From NCBI GenBank assembly GCA_903873955.1, contig CAIQQL010000056.1, forward strand, positions 1 through 23,565: a stretch of DNA of 23,565 bases, written 5' to 3'. Positions 13,488 through 21,084 of the stretch are shown in pieces. Numbering within the stretch: the first letter of the stretch is position 1; each line of letters opens with the position of its first letter. The notes under the pieces were generated by a model. That model was not told where the DNA came from and ran no database searches. It was given only the letters and a program-made list of their open reading frames with translations. The position numbers and the translations under genes are program-made. Source of the DNA: an uncultured archaeon (GTDB lineage: Archaea; Nanobdellota; Nanobdellia; Pacearchaeales; GW2011-AR1).

Positions 13488-14297
13488 ATGGCAGAAAAAG
13501 AATCAAAAAACAACCCGAAAGATCTCATCGAAGCAGTTCCTGAAGAAATAGCCAAATTAGCTCCTTCTGAAATTCTTGGCGAAGAACCCAAGGTTATTGA
13601 GAAAGAACTCACTCGTGACGAGATGAAGAAGATGGAAGCAGAAGAGCGAAAAAGATCTGCTCTGGTTTCTTGGGTCCCTAAGACTGAGCTGGGTAACCTG
13701 GTAAAATCTGGCAAGGAAAAAAGTATCGATGCTATTCTAGATCATCATAAGAAGATTTTGGAAGCAGAAATTGTCGATACGCTCCTCAAGCTTGAAAGCG
13801 ACTTGCTTCTTATCGGACAGGCAAAAGGAAAGTTCGGTGGTGGAAAGCGCAGGGCCTGGAGACAGACGCAAAAGAAGACTATGGAAGGAAATGTAGTGAC
13901 ATTCTCATGCATGGCTGTTGTCGGTGACAGGAAAGGGCATGTTGGCGTAGGATTAGGGAAGGCAAAAGAAACGCTCCCTTCCCGTGAAAAAGCTCTGAGG
14001 AAAGCCAAGCTTAATGTCATCAAGGTCAAGTTAGGGTTTGAATCCTCTGAAGTTGGAGAGACTGAACCTCATACCGTTCCGTTTATTGTCCGAGGCAAAT
14101 GCGGAAGTATCCGTGTCAAGCTCCTTCCAGCTCCTCGAGGGACTGGCCTGGTTATCGGCGATGAAGGAAAGAAAGTGCTTGCCCTTGCAGGCATCAAAGA
14201 CGTTTATGCAGTGACCACTGGTCAAACAAGATCCACATTCAATGTAGCAAAGGCGATCATTGATGCACTAAGTAAAACGAACGAGATGATCCTATGA
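13488..14297 (+). CDS. rps5: 30S ribosomal protein uS5 with acidic N-terminal extension
   Basis: 269 residues. uS5 lies at the mRNA entry channel and affects decoding accuracy. The core begins at SWVPKTELGNLVKSGK (61-76) and includes VGDRKGHVGVGLGKAKE, HTVPFIVRGKCGSIRV and LLPAPRGTGLVIGDEGKKVL. About 55 residues before the core are rich in Glu/Lys and helical in character, longer than in typical archaeal uS5 (about 210-235 in all). The Cys-rich CGxCxxPH loop common in archaeal uS5 reads SSEVGETEPH here, with no cysteines. It overlaps uL30 by 4 nt. Confidence 0.95.
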   Translation: MAEKESKNNPKDLIEAVPEEIAKLAPSEILGEEPKVIEKELTRDEMKKMEAEERKRSALVSWVPKTELGNLVKSGKEKSIDAILDHHKKILEAEIVDTLLKLESDLLLIGQAKGKFGGGKRRAWRQTQKKTMEGNVVTFSCMAVVGDRKGHVGVGLGKAKETLPSREKALRKAKLNVIKVKLGFESSEVGETEPHTVPFIVRGKCGSIRVKLLPAPRGTGLVIGDEGKKVLALAGIKDVYAVTTGQTRSTFNVAKAIIDALSKTNEMIL

Positions 14298-14713
14298 TAC
14301 TAGTAATAAGAATTTCAGGTCAAGTAGAAGTCCCAACAGACATAGAGGACACGTTGTTCCACATGCGCCTGAGAAAGAAATTTACGGCAGTCTTGATGAA
14401 AGACAACAAAGAGACAAAAAGCATGCTCATTAAGGTCCGTAGCTTTGTGGCGTTTGGTCCAATTGCTCCTGACACACTTGTTGAACTCATCGAGAAACGT
14501 GCTCAACTTGCACCCGGAACCAAGAAGATTGACGCTCAAAAAGTTGCTGCTGGTCTTGAGAAATCCTCTCCTGAGGACTTGGGCATCAAACCCTTCTTCA
14601 GATTGCATCCTCCACGTGGCGGGATTGATTCCAAAACGCACTTCCCAATCCGTAAAGGCGTCCTTGGAGACAACAAGGAAAAGATTAACGATCTCGTAAG
14701 GAGGATGTTATGA
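14294..14713 (+). CDS. rpl30: 50S ribosomal protein uL30
   Basis: A 139-residue archaeal uL30. The bacterial-like N-terminal half (MILVIRISGQVEVPTDIED, then MRLRKKFTAVLM) is followed by the archaeal/eukaryotic C-terminal extension with IKPFFRLHPPRGGI (98-111) and HFPIRKGVLGDN. The length is slightly under the usual 150-155. It has 4-nt overlaps with uS5 and uL15. Confidence 0.95.
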   Translation: MILVIRISGQVEVPTDIEDTLFHMRLRKKFTAVLMKDNKETKSMLIKVRSFVAFGPIAPDTLVELIEKRAQLAPGTKKIDAQKVAAGLEKSSPEDLGIKPFFRLHPPRGGIDSKTHFPIRKGVLGDNKEKINDLVRRML

Positions 14714-15273
14714 AAATAAAAAGGCGCGTTAAGTCAAAACGCTTCAGAGGCTCTCAAACTGCCAGACGAGGCCATAAGGCCCGTACAAGAGGATCTGGTA
14801 ATCAGGGCGGTAAGGGCTGGTCTGGTACTGGTAAGAGAGGTAAAGCAAAGAAGACACTCGTCATCCGTATGACGGGCGGAGGCAATACTTATTTCGGTGC
14901 AAGCAAGACCTTGCGTAGAGGAACGGCCCCCATCAAATTACAGGTCATCAACCTCGATAACATTGAGAAAGATCTCGCCAGATTTGTCCAGAATGGAATT
15001 GCCAAGGCTGCAAAAGGCGGATATGAGCTTACCTTGACAGGATATAAGATTCTTGGCGATGGCGAAGTTTCGCAAAAGTTGCATATCACTGCCACACGAG
15101 CATCGGCTTCAGCAAAAAACAAGATCGAAAAAGCTGGAGGATCCCTCGCTCTTCGTGATAACGAAGAAAATGAGAAATTCTCCGACGCAAAGGCTGCCCC
15201 TGAAGAAGAAAAGAAAGCTTCGGCATCAGCGCCTGCAACAAAAGCAAAGAAAGCTCCTGCAGCGAAAAAATAG
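14710..15273 (+). CDS. rpl15: 50S ribosomal protein uL15
   Basis: 187 residues, the last gene of the superoperon. The Gly/Arg-rich N-terminal arm (KRFRGSQTARRGHKARTRGS and GGKGWSGTGKRGKAKK) that penetrates the large-subunit rRNA is clear, followed by the globular domain with LTLTGYKILGDGEVSQKLHI (about 111-130) and SASAKNKIEKAGGSLAL near the end. Residues about 158-187 are an Ala/Lys/Glu/Pro tail resembling those on uL22 and uL24. After the stop come 82 nt before secY, which has its own promoter. Confidence 0.95.
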   Translation: MKIKRRVKSKRFRGSQTARRGHKARTRGSGNQGGKGWSGTGKRGKAKKTLVIRMTGGGNTYFGASKTLRRGTAPIKLQVINLDNIEKDLARFVQNGIAKAAKGGYELTLTGYKILGDGEVSQKLHITATRASASAKNKIEKAGGSLALRDNEENEKFSDAKAAPEEEKKASASAPATKAKKAPAAKK

Positions 15274-15326
15274 GAATTCTCCGTCGTTAATTCATAAGAA
15301 TGACTGCTAAAACTCCATCCCCAAAC

Positions 15327-15334
15327 TTTAAAAA
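15327..15334 (+). promoter_or_regulatory. TATA box of secY
   Basis: TTTAAAAA is centred about 25 nt before ATG 15356. secY can therefore be transcribed separately from the ribosomal operon and is probably leaderless from this promoter, although read-through from uL15 is also possible. Confidence 0.5.
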
Positions 15335-15355
15335 CTTTATTTTTGTCTATCTACC

Positions 15356-16804
15356 ATGGGAGTAAAAGAGATTTTATATAATCTGCCAGAGGTGAAACAT
15401 CCCACCGAGAAGAAACTCAGTTTTAATGTCAAACTTAAGTGGACTCTTATCGTCCTCGTAGCTTTTTTTATTCTCGCAAATATTCCTCTGTACGGCCTTG
15501 GGGCAAACTCACTTTCCCGTTTTGAATACCTGGCAACCATCCTCGGGACGGATTTTGGAAGTATCATCAGCTTAGGTATCGGTCCTATCGTCATGGCTTC
15601 CATCATCCTGCAGTTGCTTGTGGGTTCTGGCCTTTTTACTATCGACACGACGACCACAGAAGGCAAGAAGCTGTTCCAAGGGTTGCAAAAGATCGGCGTC
15701 TTTATCTTCATCCTCTTTGAGGCAACAGTTTACGTCGTGATGGGAGGTCTCCAACCTGTCGTCGATCCGGTTACCCATCTTGCTGTTCCGGGCATGACCT
15801 TTATGTTGATTTTTCAGCTCATCCTCGGAGGACTTGCTATTGTCTTCATGGATGAAGTCTCGACCAAATGGGGTCTTGGCTCAGGGACCTCTCTTTTTAT
15901 CGTCGCAGGTGTTGCCTGGAGGCTTGTCGCTGGACTCTTCCAGTTTATCACTCCTAGCCCTGGGGCGGTGAGCGCATCGAATATTAACTGTCTTGCACAT
16001 TTCTCTGGTGAAGGTTCAGTTGCCTGTTCAGGGAAACTCCTCGTCATTATGCAGTCCTTGATCAACGGCGATCCTCAGGGATTAATGCTTGCGGTCGCTG
16101 CAATTGTTGCCACGGTCCTTATATTCTTGGTAGTGGTCTGGGCACAGAATCTCAAGGTCGAAATTCCACTTAGCTATGAACGTGTCAGAGGATATAGCAT
16201 GAAATGGCCTCTGGCATTCTTCTACGCTTCAGTGATTCCCGTCATTCTTGTCGCGGCATTGGTTGCAAATCTGCAGCTCTTCGGTGGTCTTCTTGAGACC
16301 TGGCTTAAACATGCTACCTTCCTCGGTACATTTAGTAATGGGCAGGCGACCTCTGGGTTAGTGTTCTGGATGAGCGCACCAAATCCAAGTTTGGTTGTCG
16401 GCGCAATCACCGGAAGCTTACGTTCAATCCAGCTCTTGCAGGCATTGACACACTTGATTACCTTCATGGTGCTCTCTGCGATCTTTGCTGTCCTCTGGGT
16501 CAAGACTTCGGGTATGGATGAACAAAGTCAGGCAAAGAAGATCCTTGCTTCTGGCTTGCAGATCCCTGGCTTTAGAAAAGATGAACGGGTCCTTGAATCA
16601 ATCCTCAAGAGATATATCCTTCCATTGACCATCATGGGCGGCCTTGCAATTGGGGCATTGTCCTCCTTGGCAGATCTTATCGGTGCATTGACGTCGGGAA
16701 CAGCGATCCTCCTTGCAGTCATGATCACCTATCAGCTTTATCAGAATATTGCTCAACAGCATGCAGTAGACATGCATCCTGCATTGAGAAAAGTAATGGG
16801 TTAA
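15356..16804 (+). CDS. secY: Preprotein translocase subunit SecY
   Basis: A 482-residue SecY/Sec61-alpha, the channel for secretion and membrane insertion. Ten hydrophobic helices can be traced. TM1 is at about 28-45. The plug and TM2 region follows, with SLSRFEYLATILGTDFGSII and LGIGPIVMASIILQLLVGSG (residues 51-91). The large basic cytosolic loop LKVEIPLSYERVRGYSMKWP (near 266-285) contacts the ribosome, and the protein ends with HPALRKVMG. The length fits archaea (430-490). Its position after uL15 is ancestral. The next gene, a DUF106 insertase, begins 13 nt later and is probably co-transcribed. The adk gene often found after secY in archaea is not here. Confidence 0.97.
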   Translation: MGVKEILYNLPEVKHPTEKKLSFNVKLKWTLIVLVAFFILANIPLYGLGANSLSRFEYLATILGTDFGSIISLGIGPIVMASIILQLLVGSGLFTIDTTTTEGKKLFQGLQKIGVFIFILFEATVYVVMGGLQPVVDPVTHLAVPGMTFMLIFQLILGGLAIVFMDEVSTKWGLGSGTSLFIVAGVAWRLVAGLFQFITPSPGAVSASNINCLAHFSGEGSVACSGKLLVIMQSLINGDPQGLMLAVAAIVATVLIFLVVVWAQNLKVEIPLSYERVRGYSMKWPLAFFYASVIPVILVAALVANLQLFGGLLETWLKHATFLGTFSNGQATSGLVFWMSAPNPSLVVGAITGSLRSIQLLQALTHLITFMVLSAIFAVLWVKTSGMDEQSQAKKILASGLQIPGFRKDERVLESILKRYILPLTIMGGLAIGALSSLADLIGALTSGTAILLAVMITYQLYQNIAQQHAVDMHPALRKVMG

Positions 16805-16817
16805 TTTCGGACACCTC

Positions 16818-17339
16818 ATGAAAGCAATGAACATTCTTTTGTTGGTAATGGTATTAAGCACACTTGTAGCTTTTGCCTGGGATGGTCTTCCGGCCGTCAA
16901 GCTGGTTGTCCATGCAATCCTGGACCCTACGACGGGGATACTGCTCAATTGGAATGCGGTTATCGGGCTGGTGATCATCACCTTCCTTATCACTCTGATT
17001 ACGACGTTGCTGCAGAAGTATACCACCGATCAGGCAACGTTGAAGGAACTCAAGAAAGAGCAGAAATTGCTCTCAGATGAGATGAAGAAAGTGAAAGCGC
17101 ATCCAGAAAAGATGATGGAGCTCCAGCAAAAACAATTGGAGATCATGGGAAAAACGATGCCTCTCACGATGCGTCCTTTGCTCTTTACGATGATCCCCTT
17201 TGTCCTGTTCCTTCGCTGGTTTGGTGATTATTTCAAGTTGTATCCTATTTCCATGTTTGGCCTTTCCTGGTTCTGGGCTTATTTCATATGCTCCATCGTT
17301 TTCTCTATGATCTTGAGAAAGGTCCTGGACGTGCAATAG
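16818..17339 (+). CDS. EMC3/TMCO1-type membrane insertase (DUF106, archaeal YidC-like)
   Basis: 173 residues with the Oxa1-superfamily layout: an N-terminal helix (about 4-21), a second helix at about 47-65, a cytosolic charged coiled coil (about 70-108, QATLKELKKEQKLLSDEMKK then KMMELQQKQLEIMGK) and two more hydrophobic segments at about 117-135 and 146-167. In archaea these DUF106 proteins insert membrane proteins alongside SecY, and the gene is classically next to secY, as here. The hydrophilic-groove residues cannot be assigned by eye. ATG 16818 is used; Met4 (16827) is possible. The family call rests on topology, coiled coil and context. Confidence 0.88.
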   Translation: MKAMNILLLVMVLSTLVAFAWDGLPAVKLVVHAILDPTTGILLNWNAVIGLVIITFLITLITTLLQKYTTDQATLKELKKEQKLLSDEMKKVKAHPEKMMELQQKQLEIMGKTMPLTMRPLLFTMIPFVLFLRWFGDYFKLYPISMFGLSWFWAYFICSIVFSMILRKVLDVQ

Positions 17340-17354
17340 CCCTGCATAAATCTT

Positions 17355-17362
17355 TTTATAAT
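17355..17362 (+). promoter_or_regulatory. TATA box of DUF5680 gene
   Basis: TTTATAAT is centred about 24 nt before ATG 17382 and is preceded by a run of T residues that may also help terminate the secY-insertase transcript. Confidence 0.5.
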
Positions 17363-17381
17363 CCTGTAACCTCTATCTTAA

Positions 17382-17876
17382 ATGGCAACACCTGACTTGC
17401 TCTCAAAGGGCCTGATTCCCTTTATCGCAAAAGCGCATCGGAATACTTATGCTGCGCCTCCTGAGATCAAGAAAAAGTACCGATGTGAGACTCCCATCTT
17501 GCCAGGGCATAAGGACTATCATTTTGTTGACGGGGACTGGGCGTATCATGATTCATATGCCGGCGCCTTTTGGGCTCCGGGAAGGGAAGTGGTCTTCTTC
17601 AAGGATGCTCCGGTCTGGTGCATGTCCTATCAGGGAAGGGATACGCAGAAGCTTTCGGAAGAACTTCAGGAAGCGTTTACTGCGTTTCTTAAGAAGGCTT
17701 TGAGGAATTTTACCGATGATGTGCCCTTCAGGGGCCCTGTTTTATTCAAAGAGGAGGACTGGGAATACCAGTTTACTTTTGAAGGGGATTATGAGTATTT
17801 TAAGGGCAGAGAGGTTGTCCGTTATCAGGGAAAGGTAGTCTTTTACCAGGACATCATGGGAGAAAAAATTGTTTAA
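17382..17876 (+). CDS. DUF5680-family protein, unknown function
   Basis: A 164-residue soluble protein. The pattern matches my recollection of the DUF5680 family: NTYAAPP near 21-27, PGHKDYHFVDGDWAYHDSYAG (in part, 41-61), GREVVFFKDAPVWCMSYQG (67-85), PFRGPVLF (115-122) and a C-terminal DYEYFKGREVVRYQGKVVFY (136-155). These aromatic-rich beta motifs are typical; no enzymatic residue is established to my knowledge. It probably makes a leaderless mRNA. Its end lies only 26 nt from the convergent psmA stop. Neighbourhood gives no clear functional hint. The family recognition is from memory and was not searched. Confidence 0.75.
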   Translation: MATPDLLSKGLIPFIAKAHRNTYAAPPEIKKKYRCETPILPGHKDYHFVDGDWAYHDSYAGAFWAPGREVVFFKDAPVWCMSYQGRDTQKLSEELQEAFTAFLKKALRNFTDDVPFRGPVLFKEEDWEYQFTFEGDYEYFKGREVVRYQGKVVFYQDIMGEKIV

Positions 17877-17879
17877 CCC

Positions 17880-17895
17880 TGAAGAGAAAAATAAA
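17880..17895 (-). terminator. T-rich terminator after psmA
   Basis: On the minus strand the bases following the psmA stop read GTTTATTTTTCTCT, an oligo-T tract in the narrow gap between the convergent genes. Confidence 0.4.
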
Positions 17896-17902
17896 CTTTT
17901 GT

Positions 17903-18628
17903 CTACTTGATATATTTCTTGAGGTCATCACCGTGGAGGCGAACGAGTTTCAGATCAGTAGTCTTGACGTATCCCGCATCAAATCTTTCGAGGTCAAAAT
18001 TCTTCTCAAGAAGTTCCTTGAAAATCTTCAAGGAGAATCTAAGGCCGTCATCGATGGTCATGTCCTCACGGTAGTCTCGGCGCAGGATCTCCTTGATCTT
18101 CTCGTCATTTTCGCCGATAGCATTTGCCTTGTAGGCAAAATAGTTGCCCGTGACATCCGAAGTATAAAGATGGGCCTCGTTTTTATTGATGCCTCCAAGA
18201 AGGAAAGCAACACCATATGGTCGTGCTCCGCCATATTGGGTGAACATCTGCTTTCTGTCAGCGATAAGACGTATGACTGATATGGGCTCAATAGGGGAGC
18301 CATAGGTGACCCTGTTTTGTTGGGCGAGAAGTTGTGCCTGGTCGATGAGCATTCGTGCATCAGCAAGGATCCCTGCGGCTGTAGCGACAATATGTTCATC
18401 AATCTCATAGATCTTGTTGGCTGATTCAGGAGCGATAAGCTTGTCACGAATCCTTCGGTCAGCAATGATCAGGACACCATCCTTGCAGACGAGGCCGATA
18501 CTTGAGCTTCCAAGACGCACGGTTTTCTCTGCATATTCCACCTGCAAAAGGTGCCCATCGGGAGAGAACATCGTCGCTGCTCGATCATAACCCATTGCTT
18601 GATGCTGCATTTCAGTTGGTATGTCCAT
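17903..18628 (-). CDS. psmA: Proteasome subunit alpha
   Basis: A 241-residue alpha subunit of the 20S proteasome, which forms the outer heptameric rings and gate for the AAA unfoldase (PAN/Cdc48). The N-terminal gate segment YDRAATMFSPDGHLLQVEYA (14-33) is canonical, followed by VRLGSSSIGLVCKDGV and a standard alpha-type fold with PYGVAFLLGG near 137-146. It lacks a catalytic N-terminal Thr, as expected for alpha. The ATG at 18628 has AGAGGAAA about 8 nt upstream, and a TATA element 18667-18680 gives a leader of about 20 nt. It is divergent from the exosome operon; in many archaea psmA is instead upstream of SBDS-rrp4 in the same direction. The beta subunit gene is not in the window. Confidence 0.97.
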   Translation of the reverse strand: MDIPTEMQHQAMGYDRAATMFSPDGHLLQVEYAEKTVRLGSSSIGLVCKDGVLIIADRRIRDKLIAPESANKIYEIDEHIVATAAGILADARMLIDQAQLLAQQNRVTYGSPIEPISVIRLIADRKQMFTQYGGARPYGVAFLLGGINKNEAHLYTSDVTGNYFAYKANAIGENDEKIKEILRRDYREDMTIDDGLRFSLKIFKELLEKNFDLERFDAGYVKTTDLKLVRLHGDDLKKYIK

Positions 18629-18666
18629 AGTAAGAATTTCCTCTTAGTACAAAGAAGTGGAGGATA

Positions 18667-18680
18667 GGATATTTAAGCTT
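18667..18680 (-). promoter_or_regulatory. TATA box of psmA
   Basis: The minus strand reads AAGCTTAAATATCC. The expected start is near 18648, so the short leader carries the AGAGGAAA ribosome-binding site. Confidence 0.5.
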
Positions 18681-18707
18681 TACTAATGTCGCCTTTTTTC
18701 CCGACGC

Positions 18708-18754
18708 TAAAAATCTCCCTTTTTCTCCAAACTCCCGCTTACGAAAGATTTTTA
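18708..18754. repeat. 9-bp inverted repeat in psmA-rrp4 divergent promoter region
   Basis: TAAAAATCT (18708-18716) and AGATTTTTA (18746-18754) are perfect inverted copies separated by 29 nt. The right arm overlaps the rrp4 TATA element. It could be an operator for a dimeric regulator or a second, minus-strand TATA element; in such A/T-rich sequence chance is also possible. Confidence 0.35.
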
Positions 18755-18758
18755 AATC
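18749..18758 (+). promoter_or_regulatory. TATA box of exosome operon
   Basis: TTTTTAAATC predicts a start near 18778 and a leader of about 50 nt before rrp4. A second A/T element, GTTAAAATT (18768-18776), could give a start near 18797. Confidence 0.45.
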
Positions 18759-18829
18759 ATTATTGCTGTTAAAATTGTGAACTAGAAGACAGATGGGACA
18801 CTAATGTTCTTTGTCTATATCACTTACGA

Positions 18830-19558
18830 ATGAAAAATACCATTAATGAGGCCCAAGAGCTAGGCGATAGTGCCGAATCTCCCTCAATTGAAGAAACTGT
18901 AAAAAAGCGCCGAGTGGTTATACCTGGAGAGGTTATTGTTTCTGGAGAAGATTATCTTCCTGGTGATGGTGCTCGAAGGGTTGGAGCCGATGTTCTTGCT
19001 TGTAAGTTTGGTCTTGCTGAAGAAGCAGGAAGAGTTGTCAAGGTTCTTGCTTTAACTGGTGCCTTCGTTCCACGCAGAAACAATGTGGTCATCGGAAGAG
19101 TCACGAATATCACCTTCAATGGATGGGTTGTCGATATTGATGCAGCTCAATCCGGATTCTTGCCTATTGATGAATCTCCGCGATTTATCAATAAGAATGA
19201 AATGGACCAGTTTCTTGCAATAGGCGATGTTATTGTTGCAAAGATTTGGTCAGTAAATGTCCGAGGTGTCGATCTCTCCCTGAAGAGCAAAGGTCTGGGC
19301 AAGATTGAGGGCGGATTCATCTTCCGAGTTATTCCAAACCGCGTCCCAAGGATTATTGGCAAGGAAGGAAGTATGATTACCCTGATCAAAGACAAGACGG
19401 GTTGTGATATCACTGTCGGTCAGAATGGCTGGATCTGGATTCAAGGTCCAACAACTGATGCTGAAATAAAAGCACGCCGAGCTATCGAGTTCATTGCTGA
19501 CAAGGCGTATATTACCGGTCTTACCGAAAAAATGGAGGAATGGTTTACCCAAAATTAA
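18830..19558 (+). CDS. rrp4: Exosome RNA-binding cap protein Rrp4
   Basis: 242 residues. Rrp4 forms the RNA-entry cap on the archaeal exosome. After an acidic N-terminal tail (about 1-25) comes the N-terminal domain with RRVVIPGEVI and DYLPGDGARR (28-50), then the S1 domain (about 85-155, GRVTNITFNGWVVDIDAAQS), then the KH domain with RVPRIIGKEGSMITLIK (171-187) and GCDITVGQNGWIWIQG. The KH domain separates it from Csl4. It is the first gene of rrp4-rrp41-rrp42-rpoK. ATG 18830 overlaps the stop of a 9-codon upstream frame. The SBDS gene usually preceding rrp4 is missing. Confidence 0.95.
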   Translation: MKNTINEAQELGDSAESPSIEETVKKRRVVIPGEVIVSGEDYLPGDGARRVGADVLACKFGLAEEAGRVVKVLALTGAFVPRRNNVVIGRVTNITFNGWVVDIDAAQSGFLPIDESPRFINKNEMDQFLAIGDVIVAKIWSVNVRGVDLSLKSKGLGKIEGGFIFRVIPNRVPRIIGKEGSMITLIKDKTGCDITVGQNGWIWIQGPTTDAEIKARRAIEFIADKAYITGLTEKMEEWFTQN

Positions 19559-19559
19559 C

Positions 19560-20261
19560 ATGGCTGAATTTAAACGACCAAGCGGAAGGGGAATGACTGA
19601 AATTCGTAAGATGTCTGCAAAAGTTGGTGTTATCCCAAATGCAGATGGGTCTGCGATGTTCTCTTTCGGAGATACTATTGCTATTGCAGCAGTGTATGGC
19701 CCTCGATTATTGCACCCACAACACATGCAGGATCCTTCCACAGCGATTCTTCGTGTCAATTATGATCTCTTAAGCTTTTCGGTTTATGAAAGGAAGAAAC
19801 CAGGCCCTTCTCGCAGATCGCAAGAAATCTCAAAAGTGACTGAATGGGCACTATTACCTGTTCTTGATTTGAAAGAATTCCCCAACACAGTCATTGATGT
19901 GCAGGTATACATTCTCCAGGCTGATGCAGGGACAAGAACTGCAGGTATCAATGCCGCATCCTTGGCTCTTGCTCATGCAGGTATCCCTATGAAAAATTTG
20001 GTCACTTCAATCTCAGTCGGTAAGCAAGATAAAAACATCGTTGTCGATCTTGACAAAGACGAAGAGGACTATGAAGAAGGCGAAGGCGCAACTGATTTCC
20101 CTATTGCTAAAGTCGCTAATTCTGATGAATATACTCTCCTTCAGCTCGATGGTAAAATAGAGCCTTCCGAAGTGAAGAAGGCATTGACCATTGCTGATGA
20201 AGCCTGTGAAAAGGTATATGAAGTTCAGAAACGCGCACTCAAGGAGGTCGTAGAACAATGA
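19560..20261 (+). CDS. rrp41: Exosome catalytic subunit Rrp41
   Basis: 233 residues, the RNase PH-type subunit that performs phosphorolytic 3'-5' RNA decay and tailing. Visible features are RPSGRGMTEIRKMSAKVGVI (6-25), FGDTIAIAAVYGPR, the phosphate-binding RRSQEIS (85-91), and the LQADAGTRTAGINAASLALA region (119-138). The acidic metal site is DLDKDEEDYEEGEGATDFP (163-181): D170 and D179 appear to match the catalytic Asp pair, but with about three extra residues between them compared with the usual ED-x2-G-x2-D spacing. The frame is open back to 19494; ATG 19560 is chosen for the family N-terminus and 1-nt gap after rrp4. Confidence 0.95.
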   Translation: MAEFKRPSGRGMTEIRKMSAKVGVIPNADGSAMFSFGDTIAIAAVYGPRLLHPQHMQDPSTAILRVNYDLLSFSVYERKKPGPSRRSQEISKVTEWALLPVLDLKEFPNTVIDVQVYILQADAGTRTAGINAASLALAHAGIPMKNLVTSISVGKQDKNIVVDLDKDEEDYEEGEGATDFPIAKVANSDEYTLLQLDGKIEPSEVKKALTIADEACEKVYEVQKRALKEVVEQ

Positions 20262-21073
20262 GCTCAATGGAGACTTCTAATCTGACTGGCAGGACATTCA
20301 GGAAAATGTTCGCTGAAGGTAAGCGTTTTGATGGAAGAGGATTAAATGACTTCAGGGCAATCGAAGTTACCTACAATGTTTCTAACAAAGCCGAAGGTAG
20401 CGCCCGCGTAAAAGTGGGGAAGACAGATGTTGCTGTGGGGATTAAACTTGAGATTGGAACTCCTTATCCAGACTCACCTGACAAGGGAAACATCATGGTC
20501 TCAGGAGACTTGCTTCCTATTGCATCTCCACGTTTTGAAACTGGTCCTCCAAAGTTCAACGCTATTGAACTTCCTCGTCTGGTAGATAGGGCTATTCGTG
20601 AGTCGGGTATGCTTGACTTGCATAAACTGGTCATTACCCCTGGAGAAAAGGTGTGGACGGTCATTATCGATGTCTATCCTCTTAATGACGATGGAAACCT
20701 TGTGGATGTTGCAACACTTGCAGCTGTCGCCGCTCTTAAAACGGCTAAACTCCCTGCTCTCAAAGAAAACGGAAAGATTGACTATCATGCCAAACCTACT
20801 GGTCCTTTGCCTTTATCTTCCGAGACCTATCCAATAACATTGACCTTCTATAAGTTAGGAGAAAGTATCTTCCTTGATCCTACCCGTGAAGAAGAGGAAG
20901 CCTGTGACTCAAGGGTCGCTCTTGGCCTTTCCAAATGGAATGGGAAATATATGATCAATTCATGCCAGAAAGGCGGAGAGACTCCTTTCACCAAGGCAGA
21001 ACTTGAAAAGATGATGGATCTTTTGCCTGGAAAGTTCGATGAGATTAACGAAAGACTTAAAAAGTTTCTTTAA
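20258..21073 (+). CDS. rrp42: Exosome structural subunit Rrp42
   Basis: 271 residues, the non-catalytic RNase PH-like partner that alternates with Rrp41 in the hexameric ring. Diagnostic segments are GKRFDGRGLNDFRAIEV (21-37), GSARVKVGKTDVAVGIKLEI (47-66), PDKGNIMVSGDLLPIASPRF (74-93) and the RNase PH second half with PLNDDGNLVDVATLAAVAAL. The acidic DPTREEEEACDSRV segment (about 207-220) is typical of Rrp42. It overlaps rrp41 by 4 nt. A slightly later Met4 start is possible. The length is normal (about 260-275). Confidence 0.96.
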   Translation: MSSMETSNLTGRTFRKMFAEGKRFDGRGLNDFRAIEVTYNVSNKAEGSARVKVGKTDVAVGIKLEIGTPYPDSPDKGNIMVSGDLLPIASPRFETGPPKFNAIELPRLVDRAIRESGMLDLHKLVITPGEKVWTVIIDVYPLNDDGNLVDVATLAAVAALKTAKLPALKENGKIDYHAKPTGPLPLSSETYPITLTFYKLGESIFLDPTREEEEACDSRVALGLSKWNGKYMINSCQKGGETPFTKAELEKMMDLLPGKFDEINERLKKFL

Positions 21074-21084
21074 ACACTACAAGT

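Noticed and set aside
18058..18465. 135-residue second frame on the minus strand within psmA
   Set aside because: A shadow of psmA in another frame with no domain or promoter.
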